Positions 19,975 to 31,100 of a stretch of DNA of 55,723 nucleotides are shown here, one piece after another (the stretch's first letter is position 1; each line of letters opens with the position of its first letter). Source of the stretch: Zelonia costaricensis (Eukaryota > Euglenozoa > Kinetoplastea > Trypanosomatida > Trypanosomatidae); the NCBI GenBank assembly GCA_030849075.1, contig JASAOO010003408.1:1-55723 (forward strand), given 5' to 3'. Below the pieces are notes generated by a model, which worked only from the letters and a program-made list of their open reading frames with translations, was not told the origin of the DNA and ran no database searches. A program made the position numbers and the translations under genes.

Positions 19975-22562
19975 CACGGCGCGCTTCAGGGCGATGAAAA
20001 TGAACGCGGCACAGAGCCTCACTCGTCTCCATGTTGGTGCAAGTGTGTGTGTGTGTGTGTGCGTGCGAGTTGGGTTTCCTCCCCGTTTCTCTCCGTGTCG
20101 GCTCCCCCCCCCCTCCCCCCCCTCCCCAGCGCGCCTTGACAGCACCCGATTTCGCCGTTGTGTCGCACGTTGCGTGTTATGGCCGAGTTGGCGTGGCGAC
20201 GTCACGGCACCCCCCTTCCCATCACCTTGACCGTGTGCGACACTGGGCACCATGGCTCGCCGCCTGCGTTCATGTGTACTACCACGTCTTCTGTCTTCTG
20301 CCCTCGCCTGCCAACCCTCGTCTCCCCAAGCCTCCTTTGCATCGCAAGCAAGAAGCTTCGGCATGGCTTTCCTGCGCACTTTTTTGTTAGACCTGTGCCT
20401 CCCCCCTCCCCTTCACACCTGTCTCTCCAGGGGGCACGCCCTGTCCGCCCACTCTCTGCGTCCCCCCTCTTCTTCGTCTCCGGCGCCACCATCAAGCTCG
20501 TCTGTTGTGTGTTTTGTTTTTTTGTTTTCGCGTTCTCTGTGTGTCTTGTTCTCTTTGCTCAGGGACGCCGCACGGCGGGTCCATACACCGCGGGGAGGTG
20601 CACCATGTAACTACACTACTCCCCGTGTGCTTCTCTTTTTTCTCTCCAAACTAGTGAAGTCGTGAGGCCTCTTGCATGCCGACCTATACGCACTGCGAGC
20701 GGTCCCCACCCCATTCCATCACTGGCGGAAGGGTGACTCGCTCTATTGTCTGGCTGTTGCCGCGGTTTCCCTTCACCTTTGTTTTGGCCACCGCTCCTGC
20801 CTAGGGGTGGTGAGCGCGTCGCCGCCGTGGTTGGACGCTGCTGCCCAGTTGCTTTCGAGTGTGGACGCTGGTGTCGTCGGTGCGTTTGTGCCGGTATTGG
20901 TCTGAGTGCATGTCTGTTTCTCTTGAGTGTCCGTCTTGCTGGCTCTGCGTACACGCTTCTTGTTTCTCCCTCATGTCAAGCAGGGCCGTCGTGCGGTGTC
21001 CGTCTCTCTCACTTCTCTCAGTCTCCTCCACTTTCCCTGTTCTTTTCTGCGCGTGTCCTCCCGCTCCCTGGCCGACTAGCAGCCGCGGTCGCCTGCTAAC
21101 TTGAAGAGTACCTGCACTGCGTTCTCCTTTGGCGCCGCGGGTGTCGCACCGCCACCCAACCCCAACCCCCTCCCCGCCCCCGCCCTCTCTCCCACACGGC
21201 CCGTCAAGTTCGCCCCCTCCCTGTGGCGGTGCTCCGCCGCCCCCGGGGCAGGAGGAGGAAGAGAGTACCCGCGGAGAGAGGGGGGGGGGGCTGCGTCATG
21301 TACAGGACACACACACACAGGCACACGCACGCGCGCAGTGAGGCAACGAGTGAAACACAAAAACCGTGCGCGCTCGACTGATCGTCTTTCTCTCCGACGA
21401 ACAGCGGCACAGAGGCGAGGGGTGGGGAGGGGCGGTCTCTGAAAGCTGTGGCGACGTTGCGGAAACACGGCGGCGCTTACCTCTACCCCCGCAACTCCAA
21501 TCTGCGGTTGCATCGTGTGAAAGTCGCCCACAGTTGCGGCACGGTTGCGGCCTTTTTTCCCCTCGTGTGGTGCGCTGCGCAGGACCGCCCTCCTCCCCCC
21601 TCCCCCAGCCGAGTTCCGCGTCCTTCTTCGTTGTGGACCGGCCGCCTCCACGGCAGGGGGCGTCTCTCTTCCCCCCTTCTCCGTTTTGTTCACGCCGGTT
21701 CAGCGCGACGACGTCCGCTCCCACAGTCCGACCATCTTTCCCGGGCCCCGCAAGTGGCGCGCTTTTTTGTTCTCTCTGCCTCCCTTCTCTCTCGCCCCCC
21801 TCCCTTTCCCTCCGCTCCCCCTCCGTCACACCCCATCGCACCGCCGTGCGGGTCGACTGCTGTAGCGACTCCTCGCGCGCGTACGTCGGTGGTGAGCGTG
21901 GGCTGCCCGTGGGACGGACACGCCGGAACGACCCAACCTGTGGGCTTCCTATAAAACCAGCTTCTTCTACGTCTCCACGCGTTTCGTGCCGAGTTGGATC
22001 TCCTCATGTGTTTGAACTTTGCTCTCCCTTCACCCTCGCCTTTTCCCGACTTTACAATTGAACTCCTCACCGCTGGTAAAACGCGCGCGTCTCCTAGTCC
22101 AGAAGGCCAACAAAGGAAAACACACTCAAAGCGGCCGGGGATGCCTGGGATGCGCGTGATGAACCGCGTCAGCGACGCCGTCTAGCTCCTGTGCGCGTCA
22201 ACACCGAGCAGGCACTGTGCGGGTGGGCCGCAGGAGAAGAGGGCAACTGTGCTGAAGTGCGCCGAACTCGCTGAAACCGCCCCCGCCACCTCCCTAACCG
22301 TATCGCACGCCTGCAAGCGTAGGCGCGCGCGTCCGTAAACGTTCCGCTGCTGCAACTTGCTGTCTGCAGACTTGGGCTAGTGCAGGCCCCCGTGCGCCTC
22401 GCCCTTTGCGCGCTTCATGTGCCCGCAACCGCGCTAACCCGCGGCCGGCACACGGGCAACACTTCTCTCCCGCTTCAGCAGCCCTCCACTTTTGCCCACC
22501 GCCCAAATCTCCTACAACGACCGCACGTCGACGAGTGCCACTGCCTCGCCGCCGACTGCTCG
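19975..22562. other. Long spacer after second ABCA gene
   Basis: About 2.6 kb with no convincing gene on either strand. It contains a GT run near 20044-20061, poly-C tracts (20104-20130), a poly-G stretch near 21281-21290 and several short pyrimidine-biased open frames. It probably holds a long ABCA 3' UTR plus intergenic DNA. Together with the spacer before 3663 it makes the ABCA block the least gene-dense part of the window. Confidence 0.55.
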
Positions 22563-22618
22563 GCTTCTGTAATTTTGTTTCTGTCGTTGTTTCATCACAT
22601 CGCCACTTCTCTCTTCAG
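22563..22618 (+). promoter_or_regulatory. Predicted spliced-leader acceptor for 190-aa gene
   Basis: A T-rich tract (TTTTGTTTCTGTCGTTGTTT) continues into CACTTCTCTCTTCAG ending at 22618. The ATG at 22725 follows after 106 nt. Confidence 0.6.
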
Positions 22619-22724
22619 CTCAACACACGCCCATACTCCCCTCCCCTACCCCCCCCTTCATCAACTCGGAGCTCACCCACCTTCCCACACACAAGCACGG
22701 CAGGGAGGCCTCCGTGCGGTCACA

Positions 22725-23297
22725 ATGCGCGGCGCGGCCTCCACGCCGCTGACAGAGGAGGACGTCCGTGAGATGGCGACGGCGGAGATTGAGGTCAACC
22801 GTGAGCGCTGCGCCCGCCTCGTCGCACACGACGCGCTGTTGCAGCGGCTGCCAGACGGCGGTGCGGGAATCCGTCAGCGGCACGGCCTCTTCACGCGAGA
22901 GCTTGAACGCCGCCGCGCGGCAGAGGCGAAGGCAGCAGAAGACATCACAGCGCCCACAACTGCCGCGGCGCAGAAGCGTGCCAACGAGGCGGCAATGCTG
23001 GACCAGGCTGCTACGACGAGCTCGTCAGAACTAGGCGGCGCCGCGGCTGCCGCGCTGGAGATGGGGCGCAAGGACAAGGACCAGCGCGTGGATGTAGAGG
23101 CGACGGTCCGGCGCATGTACGGGGGTGCCCTCAACGAGCCGGAGATCCAGCGCATCGTGAACGGCGTGCCGCCGTCCTTTTTCCTCACCTACGCAGAGAC
23201 ATGCGAGCGGGAGCGGCAGCTCGCCAGGGAGACGCGAAAGGCGGAGTTGCAGCGGCTTGCCGCACAGACCGCCCGCCACGCCACGGCACCGCAGTGA
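22725..23297 (+). CDS. Unrecognised 190-aa helical protein
   Basis: I do not recognise this protein. It is 190 aa, very rich in Ala, Arg and Glu, with no signal peptide or membrane segment. The first 70 residues (TEEDVREMATAEIEVNRERC onward) and the last 70 look helical, joined by an Ala/Thr/Ser-rich linker around 80-115. A more specific-looking block, VRRMYGGALNEPEIQRIVNG, occupies about residues 126-145. Codon use with C/G third positions matches neighbouring genes and supports a real gene. The start at 22725 is the first ATG after the predicted acceptor; the frame is open upstream to 22380 without another ATG. It lies 538 nt before a probable axonemal ARM protein, but I draw no function from that. 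Confidence 0.75.
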   Translation: MRGAASTPLTEEDVREMATAEIEVNRERCARLVAHDALLQRLPDGGAGIRQRHGLFTRELERRRAAEAKAAEDITAPTTAAAQKRANEAAMLDQAATTSSSELGGAAAAALEMGRKDKDQRVDVEATVRRMYGGALNEPEIQRIVNGVPPSFFLTYAETCERERQLARETRKAELQRLAAQTARHATAPQ

Positions 23298-23835
23298 GCC
23301 GCACGCAGCTGTCACACGCCGTCCGTCGCCTCCTCTTCCATCACCCGTGGACCGCCGTCACTATTGAACCTAAGTCACCGCACCTGACCTCCGCCAAATC
23401 AGGCCCAGTCGGCATGCCGCTTGATGCAACACCTTCAAGCACCCACGCAAGCACTCCAGCAGTATCCCGTCCGCACCCCGTTCTCTACCGATCGCCTTCT
23501 TTAATGGCGTCTCGCGGCTTCTCCTCGTCACCGTCTTCACTCTCGCCCCCCGCCACCCCCGCCCCCCGCTCCCCTTCGTTCCTCTTCTGCACAGTACTCG
23601 CACAAGCAGGAAAGGAACACATACACACACACACACATCCACACGCCTACGCCCACAGACGCGTACCCACTAACCCACTCACCCACGTACCCAAAACAGA
23701 CAGGTGCCGACGGCGGGGGCACCTCGTCGCGGCTCCGCCGACCCGGCTGTCCGGGCAGCTTGAGCGTGCGTGTGTCTCGCACAGAACTCTGCCTGTTGCA
23801 GTCGCCTCTCCCCCGTGCTTGCGCGCCACCGAAGC
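23298..23835. other. Spacer with candidate acceptor
   Basis: A short spacer. A C/T-rich tract at about 23521-23590 ends in TGCACAG at 23594, a plausible splice acceptor giving a 241-nt 5' UTR for the ARM-repeat gene. CA-rich DNA follows. No gene seen. Confidence 0.5.
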
Positions 23836-25041
23836 ATGTGGAAGGTGATTCGCCATCGCCAGGGCCTTGAGCCCAACGCGCCGCCCCCACGCCGGGACAC
23901 GGACTATGCGGCGCATCAGCGGTGCATTCAGCTCCACGAAGTGCGGCCAGACGTGCCGTACATGAGCCCCATCGCGTTCAGCAAGGCGTACGGCGAGTTT
24001 GTGTTCGTCAAGGTCCGACGCTGGCTGCTGGACGAGCGGACCGACGTCCGGCTGCAGGCGGCGGAGCACCTGATCGAGCTGTACACGGAAAAGCGTGAGC
24101 ACAGCGTGCAGAGTCTCTCGTACGACCTCCTGCCCATCCTGCTCGCCACACTAGAAAAGGACGAGAGCCCGCAGATGCGCGAGAGAGCCGGCGTGGCGCT
24201 GGAGCTGCTCGTCCGTGAGACCCCAACGCAACGGCTGCTGCTGCTGATGGAGGACGGCAGCAACGCGCCCACGACGTCGACCGGCCGGTCCACAGTGACG
24301 CCGCCGTGCCTCCTCTCCATCCTCGCCTCCCTGCGCGACACGTGCGAGGAGGTGATCATTGCGGGCCTGCGCGTCGTCCTCAGCTGCCACGCGTGGCAGA
24401 ACGCGTTTGCCGTGACGGCGGCGCTCGTGGACGGAGGCCTCACGCCGATTCTGATCGACCTCATCCTCTCGCCCAACACCTCAGCGCAGGTCTTCGCTTG
24501 CTCCGCCGCCCGGCAGCTCTTCCAGGTCAAGGAGGCGCACGTCGAGTTCCTCAAGCTCGGCGGCATTGCCACGCTCACGTCGGCCATAACGCACACGGAG
24601 GCCGTCGCGCTGGTCGCTGAGGCGGCCGAGGTCGTCTCGCTCGCCGCCGAGTACGCGCAGGGGCGCCGCGACGCCGTGGCGTGCCGCACGCTCGCGGCGC
24701 TGCAGCCGTACCTGCAGAACCCCAACCTCACCCTGCGCGTGGCGGTCTACAGCGCCGCCGCGCAAGTGGCTGTGCTGGAGTCGGCGAAGCGGCAGGCCAC
24801 GGAAGCTGGCTATCCTGCGCTGCTGGTGCAAGAGATGCGTGGCGAGGACGAGCGCGACGTGCTCATGCACATGCTGCGTCTTGTCTGCCACGTTGCCGAG
24901 TGGCCCGCCGCGCGGGTGACACTGCGCGAGTGCCTGCCACGTGTGGCGGAGCTTCAGCAGCTCGCCGAGGGCGACGAGGTGCTGGAGCTGGTGCTGACGC
25001 AGGCAACGCAAATTCTGAAGCGCAAGGTGGCGCCGGCGTGA
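23836..25041 (+). CDS. Armadillo-repeat protein, radial spoke RSPH14-like
   Basis: A 401-aa all-helical protein built from tandem armadillo/HEAT-type repeats, for example the helix pairs around residues 60-90 (DERTDVRLQAAEHLIELYTE), 100-125 (a DESPQMRERAGVALELLV-like unit), 170-200, 215-245 and 295-330. It has no signal peptide or membrane span. Length, repeat content and the N-terminal region before the repeats (PYMSPIAFSKAYGEFVFVKV) resemble RSPH14, the radial spoke protein of motile cilia. In trypanosomatids this would place it in the flagellar axoneme. ARM proteins are hard to assign by eye, so a different ARM-repeat flagellar protein is possible. ATG 23836 is the first in frame; upstream codons begin only with a GTG at 23770. 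The PF6-like axonemal gene lies 3 kb downstream. Confidence 0.75.
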   Translation: MWKVIRHRQGLEPNAPPPRRDTDYAAHQRCIQLHEVRPDVPYMSPIAFSKAYGEFVFVKVRRWLLDERTDVRLQAAEHLIELYTEKREHSVQSLSYDLLPILLATLEKDESPQMRERAGVALELLVRETPTQRLLLLMEDGSNAPTTSTGRSTVTPPCLLSILASLRDTCEEVIIAGLRVVLSCHAWQNAFAVTAALVDGGLTPILIDLILSPNTSAQVFACSAARQLFQVKEAHVEFLKLGGIATLTSAITHTEAVALVAEAAEVVSLAAEYAQGRRDAVACRTLAALQPYLQNPNLTLRVAVYSAAAQVAVLESAKRQATEAGYPALLVQEMRGEDERDVLMHMLRLVCHVAEWPAARVTLRECLPRVAELQQLAEGDEVLELVLTQATQILKRKVAPA

Positions 25042-25269
25042 CACGCAAAGGCGTGCGCAGAGGCGCCTGCTGAGCAGGGCGGACACTCAGCCCCAGCGCA
25101 CTCCCTTTGCATTCCCCGCTGCGTCTTTCTGTGTGACTGGGACGAGACGTCTGCGATTGGGGCAGGCAAGCACTCCAACAAGCCCATTGCCGCCACCGCA
25201 CAGCACACACACACGCTGCATACCAGGATGTACAACAACATGTTTCTCGCTTCCTTCGAGCCTCGCAAC

Positions 25270-25303
<34 letters not shown>

Positions 25304-25540
25304 AGAAATGAGAAACCCGGACGACCTGCGTTGCGTCTAAATCTGAGACTTCGCGTGAGAAGGCACTGCTGCGCTTCTTCTCTTCCTCTTTGACGCTTCC
25401 CGAATGTGTCAGCCCTTGCGTCGGACGTCTCGTGTGCTGCCGTGTTCCTTAGCGGGCTCTGCCGTGTGACCTGAGCAGTTCATCGTTCCGGCGACCAGCC
25501 TGACACACCTGCCTCGCACTCGCCGCTCTCCAAAGCTCAG
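25042..25540. other. Spacer with CA repeat
   Basis: The 3' flank of the ARM-repeat gene. The main visible element is the (AC)16 microsatellite at 25271-25302. No gene seen. Confidence 0.6.
25271..25302. repeat. (AC)16 microsatellite
   Basis: A perfect 32-nt dinucleotide run, the longest uninterrupted one I found in the window. Confidence 0.95.
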
Positions 25541-25570
25541 TCTGCCCCCCCCCCCTTCCTCCGCTTCCAG
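25541..25570 (+). promoter_or_regulatory. Predicted spliced-leader acceptor for MFSD9-like gene
   Basis: A poly-C/CT tract ends in CTTCCAG at 25570, giving a 123-nt 5' UTR before ATG 25694. Confidence 0.6.
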
Positions 25571-25693
25571 CCCCGCTGCGCACACACGCTGACAGACGTG
25601 CACACGCATTCACACAGACACACACACGAGGGCTTCACTTTTTTGAACCCCGACACGCTCAACACCAATCGTCGACGTTGTACACTGCTTTCC

Positions 25694-27058
25694 ATGGCGA
25701 AGCGAGGGGCCACTGCGGGGAAGGGTGGGCAGCGGGCACGGTCAGCTGCAGCCGCAGCCGCACCCACACCCGCAGGGCAGACGGCGCGCGAGCCGCTCAT
25801 TACGCTGGCGGCGTTCCTCGACGGCGCCGTGGCGGTCTCTGGTGTGCCGGTGATGGTGGCGCAAGGCGCCTTCGTGTCTTTCCCCTCCGGCAGCTACCTC
25901 GCCGCCTACCAGCTCTGCTTTCTTGTGCCGCAGCTCGTGACGACGCTGCTGGCGGAGCAGCTCACAACGCGGCTCAGCGCCCCGGCCCTCTTGTACCTCA
26001 CGCTGGTCTGCACCACCGGCAGCGCTGCCGTCGTGGGGCTGAGCCTCTCACGAGGCGCACTGGCGCTCTACTTCGCCTCGCGGCTCATCAACGGGTTCTT
26101 CCGTCACGACAAGACGCTGTTCGCGCTCACCGCCAAGGCCCTGCGTATGCCCGAGAGCCAGGTGGGGGCGGCCGCGCGCTACGGCATGATGGCCGGCATG
26201 CTCTGCACGGGAGTCGCCGGCGACGTCATGGCCGACGCGATCCAGGTTGCGTACCTCTTCGCCGCGGTCGAGGCGGTCGCCGCGACGCTCGTTCTTCTTC
26301 GCCTCCTGCAGGGGACTCGCGGCACGGTTGTCATGGCGCGCGTGAGCCAGGACTACGCGCGGTGGCTGCCGACACTGACGCGTGCTCCTGCGACCGCGTG
26401 GCGGGCCATGGCCGTGCTTGTCGCGGCGATGCTGGCCACCTCGGTGAACCAAGTCATGTACGCGTTGATTGCCCCAGCATTTGGTCTGCCCTACTCCTTC
26501 ACAGGCGCGCACCTCTGCTTCAACCTCGTCCTGCAGCTCCTCGTCATGCCGCATATTGTCGCAGCGGCCAAGAAGGCGGCGCAGCGCTGGCCGTCGAATG
26601 GGGTGCTGGCGGGCACGGCGGAGGAGAAGCTCATGCTGGCCGCTGGCCTCGTGCTGCTTGGCGGCTGCGCGGCAGTGCCCGCCGCCTCCGACCACGGCCC
26701 AGCCGTCTTCTACCCCGTCACACTTCTCACCGTCGACATCCCCGCCGGCATTCTGACGGCGCTCGCGGCTGCCGCGGCGCACGGCTCCTTCGGCAAGGCG
26801 CACGGCGACGCTGCCAAGGTGGCGCGGCTGCTGGGGCACGTGACGCAGGTGGTGAAGCTGTTCGCGGCCCCGCTGCGCATTTGCATGCGGGAGTACTTCA
26901 GCGACCGCAAGCACTCGGTGCGCTACATCAGCATTCCCCTGATGCTCTACGCACTTGTGTACACCCGCACGCACAAGGTGCTCTACGCGGCTGTGGCGGC
27001 TGCAGCTGTGCTCTTCTATTGTGTCTCTCCTCAGATGTCATTTGCTGGCGAGCTGTGA
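25694..27058 (+). CDS. Major facilitator superfamily protein, MFSD9/Tet-like
   Basis: A 454-aa polytopic membrane protein. After about 35 polar residues (Ala/Arg-rich, likely cytosolic) come many hydrophobic helices in a two-half MFS arrangement, with a loop near residues 205-235. The segment RLINGFFRHDKTLFALTAKA after the fourth or fifth helix resembles the R-x3-G-x-F-(K/R)-H-x2-(S/T) signature of MFSD9 and SLC22A18-type carriers, which descend from Tet-like drug antiporters. I therefore call it an MFSD9-like carrier of unknown substrate. There is no signal for a specific organelle. ATG 25694 is the first in frame; the upstream open stretch begins with GTG and is CA-rich. It ends in a very hydrophobic Ala/Val segment just before the stop. 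Confidence 0.8.
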   Translation: MAKRGATAGKGGQRARSAAAAAAPTPAGQTAREPLITLAAFLDGAVAVSGVPVMVAQGAFVSFPSGSYLAAYQLCFLVPQLVTTLLAEQLTTRLSAPALLYLTLVCTTGSAAVVGLSLSRGALALYFASRLINGFFRHDKTLFALTAKALRMPESQVGAAARYGMMAGMLCTGVAGDVMADAIQVAYLFAAVEAVAATLVLLRLLQGTRGTVVMARVSQDYARWLPTLTRAPATAWRAMAVLVAAMLATSVNQVMYALIAPAFGLPYSFTGAHLCFNLVLQLLVMPHIVAAAKKAAQRWPSNGVLAGTAEEKLMLAAGLVLLGGCAAVPAASDHGPAVFYPVTLLTVDIPAGILTALAAAAAHGSFGKAHGDAAKVARLLGHVTQVVKLFAAPLRICMREYFSDRKHSVRYISIPLMLYALVYTRTHKVLYAAVAAAAVLFYCVSPQMSFAGEL

Positions 27059-28010
27059 GTCGGACCGCGCGGTGCGAGTGGCCGCTGCGCCCTGGAAAGA
27101 CGCCGTCATCGTGTCGCCGCGTAGTGGAAGCGGGCTAGGCGCATCAAGGCGGCCGGGAGTGTACGCCGTTGATGCGTGCGCTCCTTTTGTCTGCCAGCCA
27201 CAAGGATGTGAGAGGAGAAAGAAGGGAAACAGGCAGCTTGCAACATCAAGCGCCGTATCAGTTTGTGGTGCTGCTGGAGTGCATGTGCCAGGGTTTGCGT
27301 TTTATGCCATTGCGCTGATGTTTAGTGGGCCTTTCTTCCGGTGCAAGGCAGCGGGCGACCGTTGCGAGACGTCTCCTCTTTTATTCCCCCTTTCCGCACC
27401 TGTGGCTGTGGGCACGCCCCATGCGTGGGCTCAGTGGATTGCGTCGCCCCGTGCGCCTTTTTTTGTTTGTTTGTTTGCCCGTGTAACCAGCCCCGTCATG
27501 TCTTGTCGTTTCATGACCTTATCACCGTGAAGCCTCCTCTGCTGGGCTTCCAGAGAAGAGACGCACCGAAAATGCAGCCTCTGTGCAGTGTGCGCGTCTC
27601 GTCGCATTGGCATTGCCGCCAGGGCACATTCGAATGGGTAAGACACGTGCGAAGGCGAGCTGAGGCTCCGCATGAGCTGAACAGGGGTTTTCGTCTGCCG
27701 TCGAAAGGAAAACAAAAATGCAGCGTCGCGGACGCAACGACGTGCGCACGCCTCCGCGGCGACCGCGACGGCGACCTCTGATGCCCTTCCACTCTCCGTC
27801 CGTCCCTCTCTCTCCCACCCCTCCCTCCCTCCCTCCCTTGTGTGCATGCCGCGCTCCTTCTGTTCCCTGTAGTCGGCTTTACCTGGAGCGGACGACTCGA
27901 ACCGCAGCGTCAGGTGGCAGCCACGGATACAGCCGAGCCTTCGCCTACACCTCTTTTCCTTCTTCCCTTTTTTCTGCCGCTCCTTCACACGCAAGAACAC
28001 GCGCGCTTCG
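27059..28010. other. Spacer before PF6-like gene
   Basis: A spacer with T-rich blocks (27455-27475) and CT repeats (27787-27840). An in-frame ATG at 27718 precedes the PF6-like coding region, but the codons between it and 28189 are pyrimidine-tract DNA, so I treat this as non-coding. No other gene seen. Confidence 0.5.
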
Positions 28011-28096
28011 CCCCCCCCCCTTCCTCCCCTCTTCCTTCATCTCCACCTTGTCGTTCTTGACCCTCTGCTCCCAACTGGCCACTCTCGCATTTGAAG
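28011..28096 (+). promoter_or_regulatory. Candidate spliced-leader acceptor for PF6-like gene
   Basis: C/T-rich DNA from 28011 to about 28075 is followed by AG at 28095-28096, 92 nt before ATG 28189. An alternative AG lies at 27994-27995 after another CT tract. Confidence 0.4.
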
Positions 28097-28188
28097 TCCC
28101 CGTGCTGTCGCGCTCCTCAAGAGCATCACAATTGCGGCACTCACGGCTGACGCTCTTTCGCGCTCTCTTTCCACTTTTTTCCTGCACA

Positions 28189-31100
28189 ATGGAGTCGCCA
28201 CCGACGACGCCGGGCGCCGTGGAGGATCAGTTCCGGCCCACTGTGCTGCTGCTCTGCTCGCACACCCCCGACAACATCGACGCCGCCGCCGTCGCACGCC
28301 AGCTGCAGCCGCGCTTCCGCAGCGGCGACTTTTACGTTGTCAGCGCAGCAGCCGCGGTCGATGGCGCGGGTGCGGCGAGCGAGGGACGCAAGACGCGCTT
28401 CAGCGACGCACTGGCGCACTCGGCGACGGCCACCCCGCAGGACCGCCTCTCCAACAACGTGCAAGCCGCGCTGGCCAAAATCGCAGCGGCGCGGCGCAAG
28501 GCATGGCAGGCTGCTGAACACGCCAGGGCCGCGCAGCTCGCCGCCCTCAAGGCGGACTACATGGAGGACGGGCTGTCCGCCGCGGAGGCCCTCGCCGCGG
28601 CGCAGGCGGAACTGAACGGGCGCAGCGGCTCCGACAACGACGACGACGGCTCGCTGGACGGCACGAACCAAGAGAGCGGCGGCACCGGGCGCCTGCCGCC
28701 GTGCGTGTGCGTGCTGCATGTGCCGCTCTCTGTCGTCGACGTCTCGCGCGTTGCCCGCGACGTACCCGGCGTCGCCGCGGTGCTGCTGCTCGACGCGGCG
28801 TGCCCGATTCGCGAGCTCGCCGGCACGCCGGGGGTGGTGGGGCGCAAGAGCAGCTTCGCGAGCACCAGCCCGCACCTCCCTGGCGACCGCAGCAAGGCAC
28901 GTGGGGCTGCTGCCAGCGGGGCTGCGGCGGTGACTGCCTCGGGTGCCGCTAAGCAGCAGCAGCAGCAGCAGCAGCAGCTCGGCACGGCAGTGCTGAGCGG
29001 GGGCAACGTCGAGGACGTCGTGGCGTCCTTCAACAGGGCTGTCGCCGGTCAGCCGCGCGACGCGGCTATCCAGAACGTCCTGCTGCACCGCGTCGCCTAC
29101 CCCACGGAGGCCACCGGCGCAGGTGCCACAGGCTCGTCCGTCTTTCGCCCCGCCGTGCCGACGGCGCAGTTCCTGTCGACGGTTCACAGCCTCGTGCTGC
29201 GCGTGCTCGGCTCGTGGGTGCGCTACGACGCGTGGCGTGGGCGCCGGGCGCTGGTGCAGGTGCCGCTGTACACCCCTCTCATCGACGTGGACGCGGCGGC
29301 GGCGGCGGCTGTTGTGGACGAAGCAGCTGCCGCCGCCGCCGCAGCGGACCGCCGCCCTAGCAAGCGCAGGAGCGGTGGCGCCGCGGGCGGCCCTGGAGTG
29401 CGAGAGGAGAGCATTCCAGCCTCCGCGACGGCCGACCCGCCAACGACGCCCGCGCAGCCCCGCAGGATGGACGAGGTCGCGGCGGAGCAGTTCGAGTACC
29501 GCGCGTTCATGCAGCGGTGGTGCGCAGCCACCGGCGTGAAGGCGGCGACCGGAGCTGTCGACGCGGACGCAGAAAACCCCATCGCTGCGGCGCCCGCGGT
29601 GCAGGCGTGCCTGTGCGCGTGCGTGTGCCAAGTCTCCTCCCTGCAGGGGCCGTCGACGCTGCGCGGAGCCGCGGACACGTCGGCGGCGCAGCTAAGCGAG
29701 GACGTCCGTGCCGCGTGTGCGCTGTGCCGCACGACGATCGCCACGGCGGTGGGCGCCTCGCCGCCGTCGTGTGCGACCGACCTCGCGGCAGTGCAGGAGG
29801 GCACTGTCGCCGCACGGCTTGAGTGCCTGGCCGACTTCGTCACCCCCGCGCCGGCTCTCGACGCCCCGTGTGCCGAGGCGGCGCTGGCGGACGTTGTGGG
29901 CGCCTGCGCAGGGGCGGCGGCGCTGCCGGCGGTCACGACAGCGCTGACGACCACGCCCGGGGCTGGCGACGCGCTGCACTGGCTCGGCGCCGCGTTAGTG
30001 CGGCGCGACCAGCAGGGGTGGGACGTGGCGGTGCGGCGGTGGATGGACAGCGTCTTTCTGTGCCTGCGCCAGCCCACGGCGGTCGAGGACGGGGTGCCGC
30101 GCACGCAGCACACGACCTACCTCCTCAGCTGCCCGACGACGTTTCCGCGGTACTTCGCGGAGGAGGACTTCCTCGACGCCGAGGGCCGCCACTACGCCCC
30201 GTCCTCCATCGCAGACGACGAAACGGACGAGGAGGAGGCGGACGAAGAAGACGAGGAGGAGCCCGAGGACTCGTCAGAGGACAACGCATCGGACCGGCAC
30301 AGCGACGACTCCGACGTTGCTGGCATGGTGCCCGTGGCTACAAAGCCGACGCCGGCCGCCCGCCCCGTCCCCACCCCCGCGGGGCCCGTGACGGACCACG
30401 TCGACGTCATCGCCCAGCAGCTGCGCCGCCGCCGCGTGCTGGAGCAGGTGCGCCTCTGCCACACGCGGCCGCCGGTGCAGGAGTTGCTGTGCGGCCCCGC
30501 GTCGTGTCGCGCCGTGGCAACCGAAACGCAGTGGATGGAGGCCAAGGACGGCACGGTCGTTGAAGTGGCGCGCACGGCCGCCAACGGGGCGCAGGTGGAC
30601 TGCCGCATCCGGGACACCGACGCCAGGGTGGAGGCGGGCTTCATGCTCGAGTGCCCACCAGCCTCGTACCCGCAAAGCAGCAACGCGGCTGGCACGAGCA
30701 CCGGCGACGCCAGCCCGGCAGCGGCCCTGCCGGAGTCGACGGTAGCGTCCGGCGTACGCGGCTGTCTGGCCGTCGGCCGGCACCTGCGCGTCATGACGCA
30801 GGTGGTCGCCGACAACGAGCGGGCCGTGGCGCACGCGGCGCACGCGGCAGCGGTGGCGGCGGCGAAGGAGGCGGCCGTGGCGCAGTACGAGGCGCAGTTC
30901 AGTCGCGGTGGCAAGGCAACGAAAGCGCGCGATAAGACGGCGCCGGCGAGCCAGCTGACGCTGGAGCAAATCACGGAATCCCTCCTGGCCGCGCTGCCCC
31001 CGCTGCCAGCCGCGGCGGACAGCCCCACCGCGGCGGGCACTGCTGCCGCACCGCCCGTCATGCAGGTGCACGCCAGCTTCCCTATTCACGGGTGCGTGAT

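Noticed and set aside
17410..20379. Long antisense open frame opposite ABCA copy 2
   Set aside because: Same reason: a compositional shadow of a motif-complete + strand gene.
27059..27720. SIDER-type retroposon remnant in a 3' UTR
   Set aside because: I looked for a recognisable SIDER signature here and in other spacers but could not identify one with confidence.
27718..28188. In-frame ATG extension of the PF6-like protein
   Set aside because: An ATG exists at 27718, but the codons to 28189 are low-complexity CT-rich DNA including candidate splice-acceptor tracts.
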